From CAYUYM01 sp964449305 (lineage in GTDB: Bacteria > Bacteroidota > Ignavibacteria > SZUA-365 > CAYQST01), in the NCBI GenBank assembly GCA_964449305.1, contig CAYUYM010000005.1, forward strand, positions 1 to 59,202: 59,202 nucleotides of DNA, read 5' to 3'. The notes under the pieces are model-generated. The model did no database searches and was not told the DNA's origin. It worked only from the letters and a program-made list of their open reading frames with translations. The position numbers were made by a program, and so were the translations under genes. Shown here one piece after another: positions 33,966-42,934 of the stretch (its first letter is position 1; each line of letters starts with the position of its first letter).

Positions 33966-35336
33966 TCACGCATCACGTTGATCCGATGGGTAGCGGATGC
34001 GCCGGCTCACACCGGTGGACCATGGCGGAATGCCCCGCCCCGTCCTGTCCTCCATCACCATGTCCTCGTCTTCCACCACATGCGTCCCCCGCTCGCGGTT
34101 GATGCGGATGATATCGTAGATCGCCACGAGCTCCACACCCCATCCCAGATAGAGCGCGAGCAGGGATGGTCGCATGAAGAAGACATCGGAGAAGAACATG
34201 ATGAACAGCATTGCCATGGTGTTCGCCAGCGATGAGGCCAGCAACACACGCTGGATGGTGGTCTGCGTCTTGAACAGGAAACGGATGGCGTAGATGATCG
34301 ACAGGAGGAAGGCGATGGCATAGGCCCCGATGCCGAAGAACCCGTAGACGATGAAGAGATTCCCGATGCCGCTGTCGCGCGAGAGGGAGGCATCGTCGAG
34401 CGAACCGAGGAAGGTGGAGGAATTCTCCACACTGAAGCCGCGGCCGAACACCGGGAAGTCGCGCATCGTCCGCCACATCTTCCCCTCGAGAAGCATCATG
34501 CGCTGTTCGTACGATCCCTCCTTGTTCTCCACATCGCTCACCCCCTCGTCAAAGCGCGCCCCGATGCGTTCCGACACGTTCATGCCGATGAAGTCGCCGA
34601 CCACGAGCAGGGCGCCAAAGGCCATTGCCGTGACGATGCCGAGTTTGATGAATTTGCCGATGCTCGCCTTTGTCACCACGCCATAGACGAAGAGTACGCC
34701 CACGGCACTCACCCCCCATGCGGATCGTGCGAAGGTGAAGACGAACACAAGCGACGTGGTGATGATGTTCGCCAGGAGCAGTGTCCTCGACTTCCGTTCA
34801 TGCCCGAGGGCGTCGTTCGAGAGCAACACACCCGTGGAGATGAAGAGCATGAGGAGCGTGAACTGTGTGGCGCGGTCGTAGATGCGCCCGAGCACCACAT
34901 AGGTGAAGATGTTCGTCTCCAGCACATACTCCACCAAGGCAAACGCGCTCAGCAACGTCGAGAGCTGCAGGAGCTTCGTGAGGATCTTCCACAGGGAGTT
35001 CGCATCCTTCATGTTGTTGAAGCAGAAGTACGCCACAAGAATGGTGCTGACGAGCTTGAAGTACCCCATGAGCTGTTTGAACTGCGCGTCGTAATACAAT
35101 CCCACCACGAGGGCCACGAACTGCATGAACAGGATGACGTCGATGAACATCACCACCGAGTTCTGCAGCAGCTCCGATCGGCGGTTGATGTACTTGTTGC
35201 GCAGCATGTACCACAGCAGGATGCCGACGAAGATCTCCGAGAACTTCAGGTTGATGAAGCCCATGGGGATCGCGATGTTCGACAGCTCGTCCTCGCGGAT
35301 CGCGGTGAAGATGTACAGGATGAGGATGTTCAGCAT
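33966..35336 (-). CDS. O-antigen ligase/polymerase family membrane protein (Wzy-like)
   Basis: Predicted 456 aa with about ten to twelve membrane helices. The region RTMRDFPVFGRGFSVENSST followed by DSGIGNLFIVYGFFG is the periplasmic loop/helix pair characteristic of the Wzy/WaaL (PF04932-type) superfamily; an Arg-rich loop is near FTFARSAWG. It would polymerise lipid-linked repeats delivered by Wzx. WaaL-type ligase function cannot be excluded, but the context (initiating transferase and flippase in the same locus) favours Wzy. A hydrophilic C-terminal tail of about 40 residues follows the last helix. Confidence 0.85.
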   Translation of the reverse strand: MLNILILYIFTAIREDELSNIAIPMGFINLKFSEIFVGILLWYMLRNKYINRRSELLQNSVVMFIDVILFMQFVALVVGLYYDAQFKQLMGYFKLVSTILVAYFCFNNMKDANSLWKILTKLLQLSTLLSAFALVEYVLETNIFTYVVLGRIYDRATQFTLLMLFISTGVLLSNDALGHERKSRTLLLANIITTSLVFVFTFARSAWGVSAVGVLFVYGVVTKASIGKFIKLGIVTAMAFGALLVVGDFIGMNVSERIGARFDEGVSDVENKEGSYEQRMMLLEGKMWRTMRDFPVFGRGFSVENSSTFLGSLDDASLSRDSGIGNLFIVYGFFGIGAYAIAFLLSIIYAIRFLFKTQTTIQRVLLASSLANTMAMLFIMFFSDVFFMRPSLLALYLGWGVELVAIYDIIRINRERGTHVVEDEDMVMEDRTGRGIPPWSTGVSRRIRYPSDQRDA

Positions 35337-35342
35337 GGCGTG

Positions 35343-36398
35343 TCAGGGGGAGACGAGGGAGAGGACATGGTCCGCAAGATGCCGGATGGTGAAATGCTGC
35401 AGCGTGAACTCGCGCGCCTGTTGCGCAAGCGCACGCCGCTCATCGTCGTGTGATGCGAAATGCGCGATGAGCGCGCGCATCTCGTCGATGCTGTGGAACT
35501 GTGTGATGAGACCGGGCGGGTAGGCCTGATCGATGCCGCTGCGGTGCTCGGCCAGGACGAAGCCGCCGCTCAGGGCGATGTCGAAGATGCGGGTGAACAA
35601 CCCCGACCGCACCCCGGAGTTCGACAGCGCCAGCGTGATCTTCGCCGTGCTGTGCGCCGCGTTGAGCTCCTCAAGCGAGAGGGAGCGGGTGATCACCTGC
35701 TGTCTGAGCCGGGGATGATGGTCGAATATCCCGTTCCATCCCCCGCTCGTGAAGATCCTGCTGTCGAGGTCGGTCAGCGCGTCGAGGATCGCCGCACGGT
35801 AGAAGCCGTCCGGCGTCTCGTTGTAGTTGCGCCCCACGAAGAGGACATCGGCGCCGAATGCTGCGCGGTCGGCCTCCGTGGGTTCCACGGGGTGGAACAC
35901 ATCGGGCGGTGACCCGCCGATGATGCGGTGGACGTTGCGCTGCCCCAGCATCCGCATCCATTGCATCCAGTCGTCGTCCGGCGACAGCACCACATCGGCC
36001 GCGAGCACATCCTGCATGAACCACGGACGGTGCCGGATGAACATGGGATCATCGGCGAGCAGGAGGATCACCATCGCGCCATCGCGCTGCATCCGGCGGA
36101 TGGTGTCCGGAAACACGTTGCCATCGTTGTAGATGAACACGCGGTCGTAGTGCCCGGCCTTGAACTGGTCGAACACCATCTCGTTGGAGCGGCGGCGGAT
36201 GGTTGCCAGTGCCCGTTTCATGTAGAAATTGTAGCGCAGCACCTGCGAGATGATGTCGAAGGATTTGCGCAGCCGGAGCTCGATCTCCGTGGCGTTGAGG
36301 TAATCCACCGAATGACCGAGGTCCTCAAACGCCTTCTTGAAATAGAACTCGTAGGGACCGAGGATCTGACTGCCGATGATGAGCCAGCGATGGGGCAT
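35343..36398 (-). CDS. CgeB-like glycosyltransferase (GT-B, DUF3880-type N-terminus)
   Basis: Predicted 351 aa. N-terminal WLIIGSQILGPYEFYFKKAF and LLLADDPMFIRH are typical of the CgeB/YkvP group; the C-terminal half has VLFVGRNYNETPDGFYRAAI, LNAAHSTAKITLALSNSG and RIFDIALSGGFVLAEHRSG, corresponding to the donor-binding motifs of that group. It would add one residue to the repeat unit. Substrate unknown. It lies between gmd and the Wzy-like gene, with 48- and 6-base gaps. Confidence 0.85.
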   Translation of the reverse strand: MPHRWLIIGSQILGPYEFYFKKAFEDLGHSVDYLNATEIELRLRKSFDIISQVLRYNFYMKRALATIRRRSNEMVFDQFKAGHYDRVFIYNDGNVFPDTIRRMQRDGAMVILLLADDPMFIRHRPWFMQDVLAADVVLSPDDDWMQWMRMLGQRNVHRIIGGSPPDVFHPVEPTEADRAAFGADVLFVGRNYNETPDGFYRAAILDALTDLDSRIFTSGGWNGIFDHHPRLRQQVITRSLSLEELNAAHSTAKITLALSNSGVRSGLFTRIFDIALSGGFVLAEHRSGIDQAYPPGLITQFHSIDEMRALIAHFASHDDERRALAQQAREFTLQHFTIRHLADHVLSLVSP

Positions 36399-36446
36399 GC
36401 GTGCGTGTCCTGGATGGTGATGGATGCGGGGCGGAAGCGCGTACCG

Positions 36447-37487
36447 TCAGGCGGTCAGTTTCTCCTGCTCCATCTCCGCCTGCACCATGATGCGCACCAG
36501 CTCGCGGAAGGTCGTCTTCGGCGACCAGCCCAGCACCTCGCGGGCCCTGGTCGGATCCCCGATGAGCAGATCCACCTCCGTAGGCCGGAAATACCGGGGA
36601 TCGATGCGCACGATGGTCCGACCTGTGGCGCTGTCGATGCCGACCTCGTCCACACCCTCGCCGCGCCATTCGATGGTGACGCCGAGCTCGGCGAAGGTGG
36701 CCTCCACGAACTCGCGCACCGAGTGCGTTTCGCCGGTGGCAATCACGTAGTCACCCGGCGTGTCGTGCTGCATCATCATCCACATCGCTTCCACGTATTC
36801 GGGCGCATAGCCCCAGTCGCGCTTGGCATCGAGGTTGCCGAGCAGGAGCATGTCGAGGCGTCCGAGCACGATGCGGGATGCGGCCTGTGTGATCTTCCGC
36901 GTCACAAAGGTGCCGCCACGGAGGGGTGATTCGTGGTTGAAGAGGATGCCGTTGCAGGCGAACAGATCGTAGGCCTCGCGGTAATTCACCACGGCCCAGT
37001 AGGCGAAGAGCTTCGCCACGGCGTAGGGACTGCGCGGATAGAACGGCGTGCTTTCGGACTGCGGGATCTCCTGCACCTTTCCATACAGCTCACTTGTCGA
37101 TGCCTGGTAGAACTTCACCGGGAGATGCGCCTCCTTTATCGCATCAAGAAAGCGGAGCACTCCAATGGCATCCACCTCGGCCGTGTATTCCGGCACCTCG
37201 AACGACACCTTCACGTGGCTCTGCGCGCCAAGGTTGTAGATCTCGTCCGGCTGGATCTTCTCCAGCAGCCGGTTGAGGTTGCTCGAGTCCGTCAGATCGC
37301 CGTAGTGCCCGTGCAGACGGCGCACCCCGTCGCGGTTGGCCGTCTCGGTGAGGCGATCGATGCGCCCGGTGTTGAACGAGCTGCTCCGCCGGATGATGCC
37401 GTGGACCTCATAGCCCTTGCCGATGAGGAGCTCGGCCAGATATGCGCCGTCCTGCCCAGTGATGCCTGTGATGAGTGCTTTCTTCAT
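36447..37487 (-). CDS. gmd: GDP-mannose 4,6-dehydratase
   Basis: Predicted 346 aa, the expected length. MKKALITGITGQDGAYLAELL is the Gmd N-terminus (split here: ALITGITGQDGAYLAELL), followed by HGIIRRSSSFNTGRID (NADP-binding loop) and HYGDLTDSSNL. The catalytic triad is visible in STSELYGKVQEIPQSE and SPYAVAKLFAYWAVVNYREAY, and GILFNHESPLRGGTFVTRKI is diagnostic. The enzyme converts GDP-mannose to GDP-4-keto-6-deoxymannose, the branch point to fucose, rhamnose and perosamine. The 239-bp region upstream contains tandem repeats and no clear Shine-Dalgarno. Confidence 0.96.
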   Translation of the reverse strand: MKKALITGITGQDGAYLAELLIGKGYEVHGIIRRSSSFNTGRIDRLTETANRDGVRRLHGHYGDLTDSSNLNRLLEKIQPDEIYNLGAQSHVKVSFEVPEYTAEVDAIGVLRFLDAIKEAHLPVKFYQASTSELYGKVQEIPQSESTPFYPRSPYAVAKLFAYWAVVNYREAYDLFACNGILFNHESPLRGGTFVTRKITQAASRIVLGRLDMLLLGNLDAKRDWGYAPEYVEAMWMMMQHDTPGDYVIATGETHSVREFVEATFAELGVTIEWRGEGVDEVGIDSATGRTIVRIDPRYFRPTEVDLLIGDPTRAREVLGWSPKTTFRELVRIMVQAEMEQEKLTA

Positions 37488-37522
37488 GTTGCTGTATGAT
37501 GATCGTTGATGATGTTGTTGCT

Positions 37523-37674
37523 TCCGTCATTCCCGCACTTCGACAGGCTCAGTGCAGGCGCGGGAATCCATGCTCTGTCCCTCCGTCATTCCCGCACTTC
37601 GACAGGCTCAGTGCAGGCGCGGGAATCCATGCTCCGTCCCTCCGTCATTCCCGCGCATGCGGGCATGACGACGG
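37523..37674. repeat. 59-bp tandem repeat (two full copies plus a shortened third) of palindromic units
   Basis: Copies start at 37523, 37582 and 37641 (period 59). The first two are nearly identical; each has ATTCCCGC / GCGGGAAT arms enclosing an inner stem-loop (GCACT...AGTGC). The third keeps only the outer palindrome with a 4-nt loop (about 37644-37671). The outer palindrome resembles the widespread intergenic GTCATTCCCGC...GCGGGAATCC element, and the insert resembles a second common CTTCGACAGGCTCAG-type word (recall). It fills most of the gap between the fucose-synthase-like gene and gmd. It is not a CRISPR: there are no spacers. Confidence 0.92.
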
Positions 37675-37726
37675 ATTTGCACATCCGGCTGTTCCACAAA
37701 TCATGTCTCCATCCCTTCTCCTCTGT

Positions 37727-38656
37727 TCACTTCCCCCGTGCCACGCTCCCCTCATACCACGCCACCGTCTGTGCAATGCCCTCCTCCAACTGCGTCGTCG
37801 GCGTCCAGCCGAAGTACTCACGGCAGCGGTCGATGTTCATGACCTTGAAGGGCGCGCCATCGGGCTTTGATGTGTCGAACACGAGGCGGCCGTCGTACCC
37901 GGCAATGCGGACGATGGTCTCCGCAAGCCCGCGGATCGACACGCCCGACCCGATGCCGATGTTCACCGGCTGCTCGGTGTGCGGCAGCAACAGGGCACGC
38001 ATCATCGCTTCAACACAATCGTCCACATAGAGCCACTCACGGATTGGGGCCCCCGTGCCCCACACCACCACCTCCGGCGCCCCCTCCGCCTTCGCGCGGC
38101 AGATCTTCATCACCAGAGCCCCCAGCGCATGCGAGCGCACCTCGTCGAAGTGATCGTCGGGACCGTACATGTTTGGCACAATGAGGTTGACCGTTTCCAG
38201 GCCGTACTGCTTCCAGTACCCCCAGCTCTGCACCCAGCTCCCCTTGCGGATGAAGCCGTACACCATCACCGAGGGATCCAGCTCGCCGTTCCACCACTCG
38301 GCCTCGCTGAAGCTGCCCTGCACATCCCGCGGATAGGAGCAGTTGGAGATGGGGTTGACGATGCGCGAGATGCCATGCCGGTGCGCCAGCTCAAACAGAT
38401 TGGCGTTGATGAGCGCGTTGTTGTGGAAGATCTCCGCCGTGTGCTGCAAGCCGAACTGGATGCCGCCGATGAACGTGGCGCAGTGGATGATGTGCGTGAA
38501 TGCATGCTCCTGGAAAAGCCGCTCGAACGCGGCCGCATCGCGGAAGTCCGTGCCGAGACGCAGCGAGGCCGGGACGAAGGGCACGCCGTCGCGTGTCAGG
38601 CGGTTCACGATGCGGGTGCCGAGAAAACCGGTGGCGCCGGTGACGAGGATGTTCAT
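37727..38656 (-). CDS. GDP-L-fucose-synthase-like NAD-dependent epimerase/reductase
   Basis: Predicted 309 aa. Extended SDR: TGATGFLGTRIVNRL at the N-terminus, IIHCATFIGGIQFGLQHTAEIFHNN (part of it, IGGIQFGLQH, is the fucose-synthase-like region), a Ser-containing NPISNCSYP strand, PNMYGPDDHFD and IREWLYVDDCVEAM. It resembles GDP-L-fucose synthase, which epimerises C3/C5 and reduces C4 of the Gmd product. The active-site motif is YGFIRK, so the residue four after Tyr is Arg, not the usual Lys. Its position two steps from gmd supports a GDP-6-deoxyhexose role. It overlaps the upstream GNAT gene by 4 bp. Confidence 0.82.
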   Translation of the reverse strand: MNILVTGATGFLGTRIVNRLTRDGVPFVPASLRLGTDFRDAAAFERLFQEHAFTHIIHCATFIGGIQFGLQHTAEIFHNNALINANLFELAHRHGISRIVNPISNCSYPRDVQGSFSEAEWWNGELDPSVMVYGFIRKGSWVQSWGYWKQYGLETVNLIVPNMYGPDDHFDEVRSHALGALVMKICRAKAEGAPEVVVWGTGAPIREWLYVDDCVEAMMRALLLPHTEQPVNIGIGSGVSIRGLAETIVRIAGYDGRLVFDTSKPDGAPFKVMNIDRCREYFGWTPTTQLEEGIAQTVAWYEGSVARGK

Positions 38657-39180
38657 GCCTTCTCCTTGAATGCGCTCATGATGCAGACATCATGGTACTG
38701 TCCGTCGTGGTGGAATTCCGCCTTCAGCCGTCCCTCGTGCACGAAGCCCACCTTCTCGTACACGTGGATGGCGGCGGTGTTGAATGCGACAACCTCCAGC
38801 GTGATCTTCCGCAGGTTCATCATCCCGAAGGCGTGCTGCATGATCAGGCGCATCGCCTCCGTGCCATGCCCCCGTCCCCGCTTCGCTTCGCCACCGATGA
38901 CGATCGCGAGCCTGCAGGTGCGGCTGACCCAGTTGATGGAGTGAAGCCAGATGAAGCCGATGTGCTCGCCCTCCTCCTTCTCCACGATGGAAAAATACAC
39001 GGCCCTGTCTGTGGCCTGCGTTGTCCGCGCCTCGTACCAGGCCCGCTCCAGCTCGTCATACACCGGAAAGGGGTGCATCATCGAGAGGCCCTTGACCTGG
39101 AGATCGTTTCTCCAGCGCACGGAGCGCTCCCAGTCCGCCGTCTGAAACGGCCGCAGCACGATGGTTGATCCTTGCAGCAT
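38653..39180 (-). CDS. GNAT family N-acetyltransferase
   Basis: Predicted 175 aa (an in-frame GTG at 39189 would add three residues and overlap the upstream stop as GTGA). RimJ/RimL-like GNAT: LRPFQTADWERSVRWRND, IGFIWLHSINWVSRTCRLAI, the acetyl-CoA loop KRGRGHGTEAMRLIM (Q/R-x-x-G-x-G/A) and NTAAIHVYEKVGFVHEGRL. Homologues in O-antigen loci acetylate amino sugars of nucleotide intermediates (for example 4-amino-4,6-dideoxyhexoses). The neighbouring WecE-like aminotransferase could supply such a substrate. Confidence 0.9.
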   Translation of the reverse strand: MLQGSTIVLRPFQTADWERSVRWRNDLQVKGLSMMHPFPVYDELERAWYEARTTQATDRAVYFSIVEKEEGEHIGFIWLHSINWVSRTCRLAIVIGGEAKRGRGHGTEAMRLIMQHAFGMMNLRKITLEVVAFNTAAIHVYEKVGFVHEGRLKAEFHHDGQYHDVCIMSAFKEKA

Positions 39181-39185
39181 GGTGT

Positions 39186-40373
39186 TCACCCGAGTGTGAT
39201 GAGTGTTCGAAGAATGTCGAGCGCCGCGCCGGCCCGGTCCCAGGCCTCTCCGCGCGTCGCGCCGTCGCAGATGACGAAGCCGTGCCGCCGCGCGCTGTCG
39301 GTGATGCGCGGCAGCGGCATCCCCTCGTGCACGGCGATGCCCGCGTGCTGGACGCCCTCCATCGCCAGTACCGGGGCCAGGCTGCCCACGCCATGCACCA
39401 CACCGTCACCGCGATCGAGGTACCGGATCACCGCGCCACGCCGATGCATGGGCGCGGTCTCCGGCGCAAGCCCAAGGGCGATGCGGGCGGCGGCGGCCTC
39501 GATGCTCCGGCCGGTGGACAGCGGAACAAGATGCGAGGTGATGTAGTCGCCGCCAAGGCGTGCACCGATCTCCACCATCACCGGCCCGGCGGTCGTGAGC
39601 TTCACCTCGGCGTGACTGGCGCAGTTGTCGAGTCCCAGCGCGGTGATTGCGGCCTTCACCAGACGGGTGATGGCATCCTGCACCTCCGGCGGATGCTCCG
39701 AGGGCTGGATGTGCGCCATCTCCACCGTCGTGGGGTACGGCGTGATCACCTTGTCCGTGATCTGCATCACGGTGGTCGTGCCACGAAATGTCACGCTCTC
39801 CACGGACACCTCCGGCCCCTCGAGAAACTCCTCCACGATGCAGGTGCGCGTGCTCGAGAAATCCCGTGTCACCTGCTCGCGGCGCTCGATGTCGGTGATG
39901 TTCTCCACCCGGAACACACCGCGGCTCGAGAAGGCGTCCGTCGGTTTCAGGATCAGCGGCCAGGTGAGCTGCTCCAGCGCGTCTGGTGTGATCGCCTGTC
40001 CCGGTTCGAAGCGCAGGCCACGGGCGCAGGCCACGCCGTGCTCCATGAATGCCTGCTTCATCAGCCACTTGTCGCGTGCGCGCGCCACAACCCCGGGGGC
40101 TGGAAAAATGCAGCCCAGATCCTCCGCCACGCGGGCCATGAGGAGCAACGGATTCTCCATCTGACAGGTGACGATCCCGTCCACTCCGTGCCGGTGGCAG
40201 ACGGCGATGGTGCCAGCAAAATCCCGGGCGGAAACAACCTCGAACACGTCGGCATCCGCCGCTCCTGGAGCACCGGGATTCGGATCGATGGCCACCGTGC
40301 GAAACCCCTCAGCCCGCGCCGCGCGGATGAGGGAGCGCTGATTGTCGCCCGCACCGAAGACGAGAATGGTCAT
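39186..40373 (-). CDS. ATP-grasp ligase (carboxylate-amine ligase type)
   Basis: Predicted 395 aa. Pre-ATP-grasp Rossmann start MTILVFGAGDNQRSLIRAAR; ATP-grasp core with PLILKPTDAFSSRGVF (Lys and glycine-rich flap), CIVEEFLEGPEVSVES and the metal-binding VMVEIGARLGGDYITSH. The family forms an amide or thioester from a carboxylate and an amine via an acyl phosphate. In O-antigen loci such enzymes add amino acids to sugar carboxyls or amino groups. It is packed (4-bp overlap) with the WecE-like aminotransferase and closely with GNAT, suggesting joint action on one amino sugar (inference). Confidence 0.9.
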   Translation of the reverse strand: MTILVFGAGDNQRSLIRAARAEGFRTVAIDPNPGAPGAADADVFEVVSARDFAGTIAVCHRHGVDGIVTCQMENPLLLMARVAEDLGCIFPAPGVVARARDKWLMKQAFMEHGVACARGLRFEPGQAITPDALEQLTWPLILKPTDAFSSRGVFRVENITDIERREQVTRDFSSTRTCIVEEFLEGPEVSVESVTFRGTTTVMQITDKVITPYPTTVEMAHIQPSEHPPEVQDAITRLVKAAITALGLDNCASHAEVKLTTAGPVMVEIGARLGGDYITSHLVPLSTGRSIEAAAARIALGLAPETAPMHRRGAVIRYLDRGDGVVHGVGSLAPVLAMEGVQHAGIAVHEGMPLPRITDSARRHGFVICDGATRGEAWDRAGAALDILRTLITLG

Positions 40374-41569
40374 CCGGCATCCCCCAGGGCGGTGAACACC
40401 TTGATCACCGCGGCGCAGATGCTCTCCACCTGCCCGTCGCTGAGCGAGGGATACATGGGGATGCGCACCAGGCGCTGGAAGAATGCGTCCGACCCCGCCA
40501 GTGCGGCGGGATCATGATCGCACACGCTGCGGTAGTACTGGTTGTCATGCAACGGCCGGTAGTGGATGTTCACGCCGATGTTCTCCGCGTCGAGCGCATC
40601 GAGGATGAACTGCTTGTGCTGCGGCGGCACCAGCAGGTAGAACAGATGCCAGTTGCCGTGGAAGCCCTCCTGCTCACCGCGCAGGTCGAGGCCGGGCAGG
40701 CCGGTGAGCGCCGCGTGATACCGCACCGCAACCTCACGTCGACGGGCGTTCAGGCGGTCGAGCTTCGCGAGCTGAGAGCGCCCCATCGCCGCAAGGATGT
40801 TGGACTGGACGTAGCTGTTCCCCTTGTCCACGTATTCGTAGTAGCCCTTCTTCGTCGGATCGCTCAGATAGACATGCTTGTCCGTCCCCTTCTCACGCAG
40901 AATGATGAGGCGGCTGGCCATCGCGTCGTCATCCGTCACGATCGCGCCCCCCTCGCCACAGATGAGGTTCTTCGTGCCGTGGAAACTGAAGCACGTCACG
41001 TCTGCAAACGTGCCCGTCTTCCGCCCGCGGTACTCCGCGCCGATGGACTGTGCGGAATCCTGCACCACGTACAGCCCGTGCTTCCGGGCGATCGCGTTGA
41101 TCGCGTCCATGTCCGCCGGGTAGCCGGCATAATCGATCGGCACAATGGCCACCGTGCGCGGCGTGATGCACTCCTCGATGCGCGCGGGATCGATGTTGCC
41201 CGTCACGGGATCGACGTCCACGAGCACCACCTTCAGATTGTTCAGGATGGGTGCCAGCGCGGTGGATGTGAAGGTGAAGTTCGGAACGAGCACCTCCGAC
41301 CCCGGTGGGAAGTCCTTCACCATGAAGGCGAGGTCGAGGGCCGATGTGCAGGAGGTGGTGAAGAAGGCATGTTTCACGCCGAGGTAGCCGGCGAGCTCAC
41401 GCTCGAAGGCGCGGCATTCTGGACCGTCGCCGCTGACAAAGGTGGAGGCCACCGTGCGGCGCACGGCCTCGGCGTCGTCGTCCTCGATCGTGGGGAGATA
41501 AAGCGGAATCTTGACAGGCGAGGCCGGCTGCCCGCCGTTGATGGCCAGTGCTGGATCGGTGAGAGGCAT
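40370..41569 (-). CDS. WecE/RffA-like DegT aminotransferase (4-keto-6-deoxy sugar aminotransferase)
   Basis: Predicted 399 aa. PLP motifs: TTSCTSALDLA, VVQDSAQSIGAEYRG, and FSFHGTKNLICGEGGAI, where the Lys of HGTKN is the Schiff-base residue. HGTKN-GEGG, REKGT and the SYVQSNILAAMGRSQL segment are as in WecE/RffA, which aminates dTDP-4-keto-6-deoxyglucose. The substrate here may instead be the GDP-4-keto-6-deoxymannose from gmd (perosamine-like product) or a dTDP sugar, given rmlC at the right edge. The N-terminus (LAINGGQPA) is somewhat longer than in E. coli WecE. Confidence 0.9.
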   Translation of the reverse strand: MPLTDPALAINGGQPASPVKIPLYLPTIEDDDAEAVRRTVASTFVSGDGPECRAFERELAGYLGVKHAFFTTSCTSALDLAFMVKDFPPGSEVLVPNFTFTSTALAPILNNLKVVLVDVDPVTGNIDPARIEECITPRTVAIVPIDYAGYPADMDAINAIARKHGLYVVQDSAQSIGAEYRGRKTGTFADVTCFSFHGTKNLICGEGGAIVTDDDAMASRLIILREKGTDKHVYLSDPTKKGYYEYVDKGNSYVQSNILAAMGRSQLAKLDRLNARRREVAVRYHAALTGLPGLDLRGEQEGFHGNWHLFYLLVPPQHKQFILDALDAENIGVNIHYRPLHDNQYYRSVCDHDPAALAGSDAFFQRLVRIPMYPSLSDGQVESICAAVIKVFTALGDAG

Positions 41570-41599
41570 GGAATGGTGTCCGATTGGTGGAGGAAGACG

Positions 41600-42892
41600 T
41601 CAGGCGGCGGCTGAATGCCGCACACGGAGGCCCGCCAGCAGATCGCGCGTGGCGGCGGGGCTGAAGATCTCACGCAGCGTGAAGCCCATGCCGCGTGAGG
41701 TGCGCCAGAGAATCCCCAGCCCTGTGAGGATGGTGGCACCCGCGGCGAGTGGCAGCACAAGTGCCGCACCCGTGAGCTGGAACACGATGATGAACAGGAA
41801 GGAGAACCCCACGGCACTCGCGGCGGACACGATCACCATCGCGAGGTAGCCGCCGAAGCGCTCGAGCGTGATGAGCGCGTTGCCGAAGTAGGTGAGGATG
41901 GGCCAGAACATGATGGTCAGCGAGAAGTACCGCATGATGCCGACTCCGCCCGCAAACTTTCCGCCATAGAGCACGTTGATGATGAGCGGCGAGGCGAAGT
42001 ATACAAGGGCACCGAAGGTGATCCCGAAGGTCAGGTGGATGTAGAACAGGATGGACAGCCGCTTCGTGTTCACCCCGGCATCGGTGTAGCTCTTGAAGAT
42101 GATGGGCATCAGCGTGTACTGCATGCTCTGGATCACGGCAAAGAGAATGAGGAACACCTTGTAGGCCGCTCCGTAGATGCCCACATCGTGCGCCGTGAGA
42201 AGTGATCCCATGATGAGCGGCGTCACCGATGTGGTGATCGCCTCCAGCTTCGCCGCGATGGCGATCTTGTACATCTTCTTCAGCGTCGCCCGGAGAAAGG
42301 TGAAACGGAATCGGATCCGCAGGCCGTGGTGCCGATAGTAGGGGATGAAGAGGACGAGCCCCGTGATGAGGTTCATCAGGGTGCCGAAGGCGTTGAGAAG
42401 CGGCAGTGAGGGGGCCGCGCGGTACACGGTCACCACCAGCAGCACGAACACCACCTGCCCGGACAGCGTCGCGACCGAGGTGAAGTACAGCCTCCCGCTC
42501 GATATGTAGAAGTAGTACATCATCAGCGGCTGCCAGAGGAAGCCGAAGGAGAGGATGGTGATGAGGACGAACACCTGGGATTCGAACAGGAAGTACGCAC
42601 TCACGATGGTCACCAGCTGCGTGATGAGCGCCGTCGTGAGCTGGAGCGAGAAGATGTCGTCCACCGTGCGGCGCGGATCGTCCGCCTTGCACAGCTCGTT
42701 CGTGCCGTAGAGCGTGTAGCCGAGATCCATGAAGAAGCCGTAATACGTGTACAGCACGCCGACGTAGGTGTAGATGCCGTAGCCCTCCGGCCCGAGCGTG
42801 CGCGCGATGATCGGCAGCGTCACAAGCCCGAGCAGTCGCGAGATGGCGTCGACGCCGAGCTTGGAGAAGAAGTTCAGGAGGTAACGGAACAT
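41600..42892 (-). CDS. wzx: Polysaccharide flippase (Wzx-like, MATE/MOP superfamily)
   Basis: Predicted 430 aa with about 12 transmembrane helices. FSKLGVDAISRLLGLVTLPI then ARTLGPEGYGIYTYV is the standard N-terminal Wzx pattern, with YKVFLILFAVIQSMQYTLMP in the central helices. It exports undecaprenyl-PP-linked repeats from cytoplasm to periplasm. Symbol given for function; the family is diverse. It follows GT2 by 42 bases and precedes the aminotransferase by 30. Confidence 0.92.
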   Translation of the reverse strand: MFRYLLNFFSKLGVDAISRLLGLVTLPIIARTLGPEGYGIYTYVGVLYTYYGFFMDLGYTLYGTNELCKADDPRRTVDDIFSLQLTTALITQLVTIVSAYFLFESQVFVLITILSFGFLWQPLMMYYFYISSGRLYFTSVATLSGQVVFVLLVVTVYRAAPSLPLLNAFGTLMNLITGLVLFIPYYRHHGLRIRFRFTFLRATLKKMYKIAIAAKLEAITTSVTPLIMGSLLTAHDVGIYGAAYKVFLILFAVIQSMQYTLMPIIFKSYTDAGVNTKRLSILFYIHLTFGITFGALVYFASPLIINVLYGGKFAGGVGIMRYFSLTIMFWPILTYFGNALITLERFGGYLAMVIVSAASAVGFSFLFIIVFQLTGAALVLPLAAGATILTGLGILWRTSRGMGFTLREIFSPAATRDLLAGLRVRHSAAA

Positions 42893-42934
42893 GGGGGACT
42901 CAACGCCGGCAGTGGTGGAGCATGCTGATGCACA

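Noticed and set aside
37523..37674. CRISPR-like array
   Set aside because: Copies are directly adjacent with no spacers and no cas genes are nearby; it is a tandem palindromic repeat.
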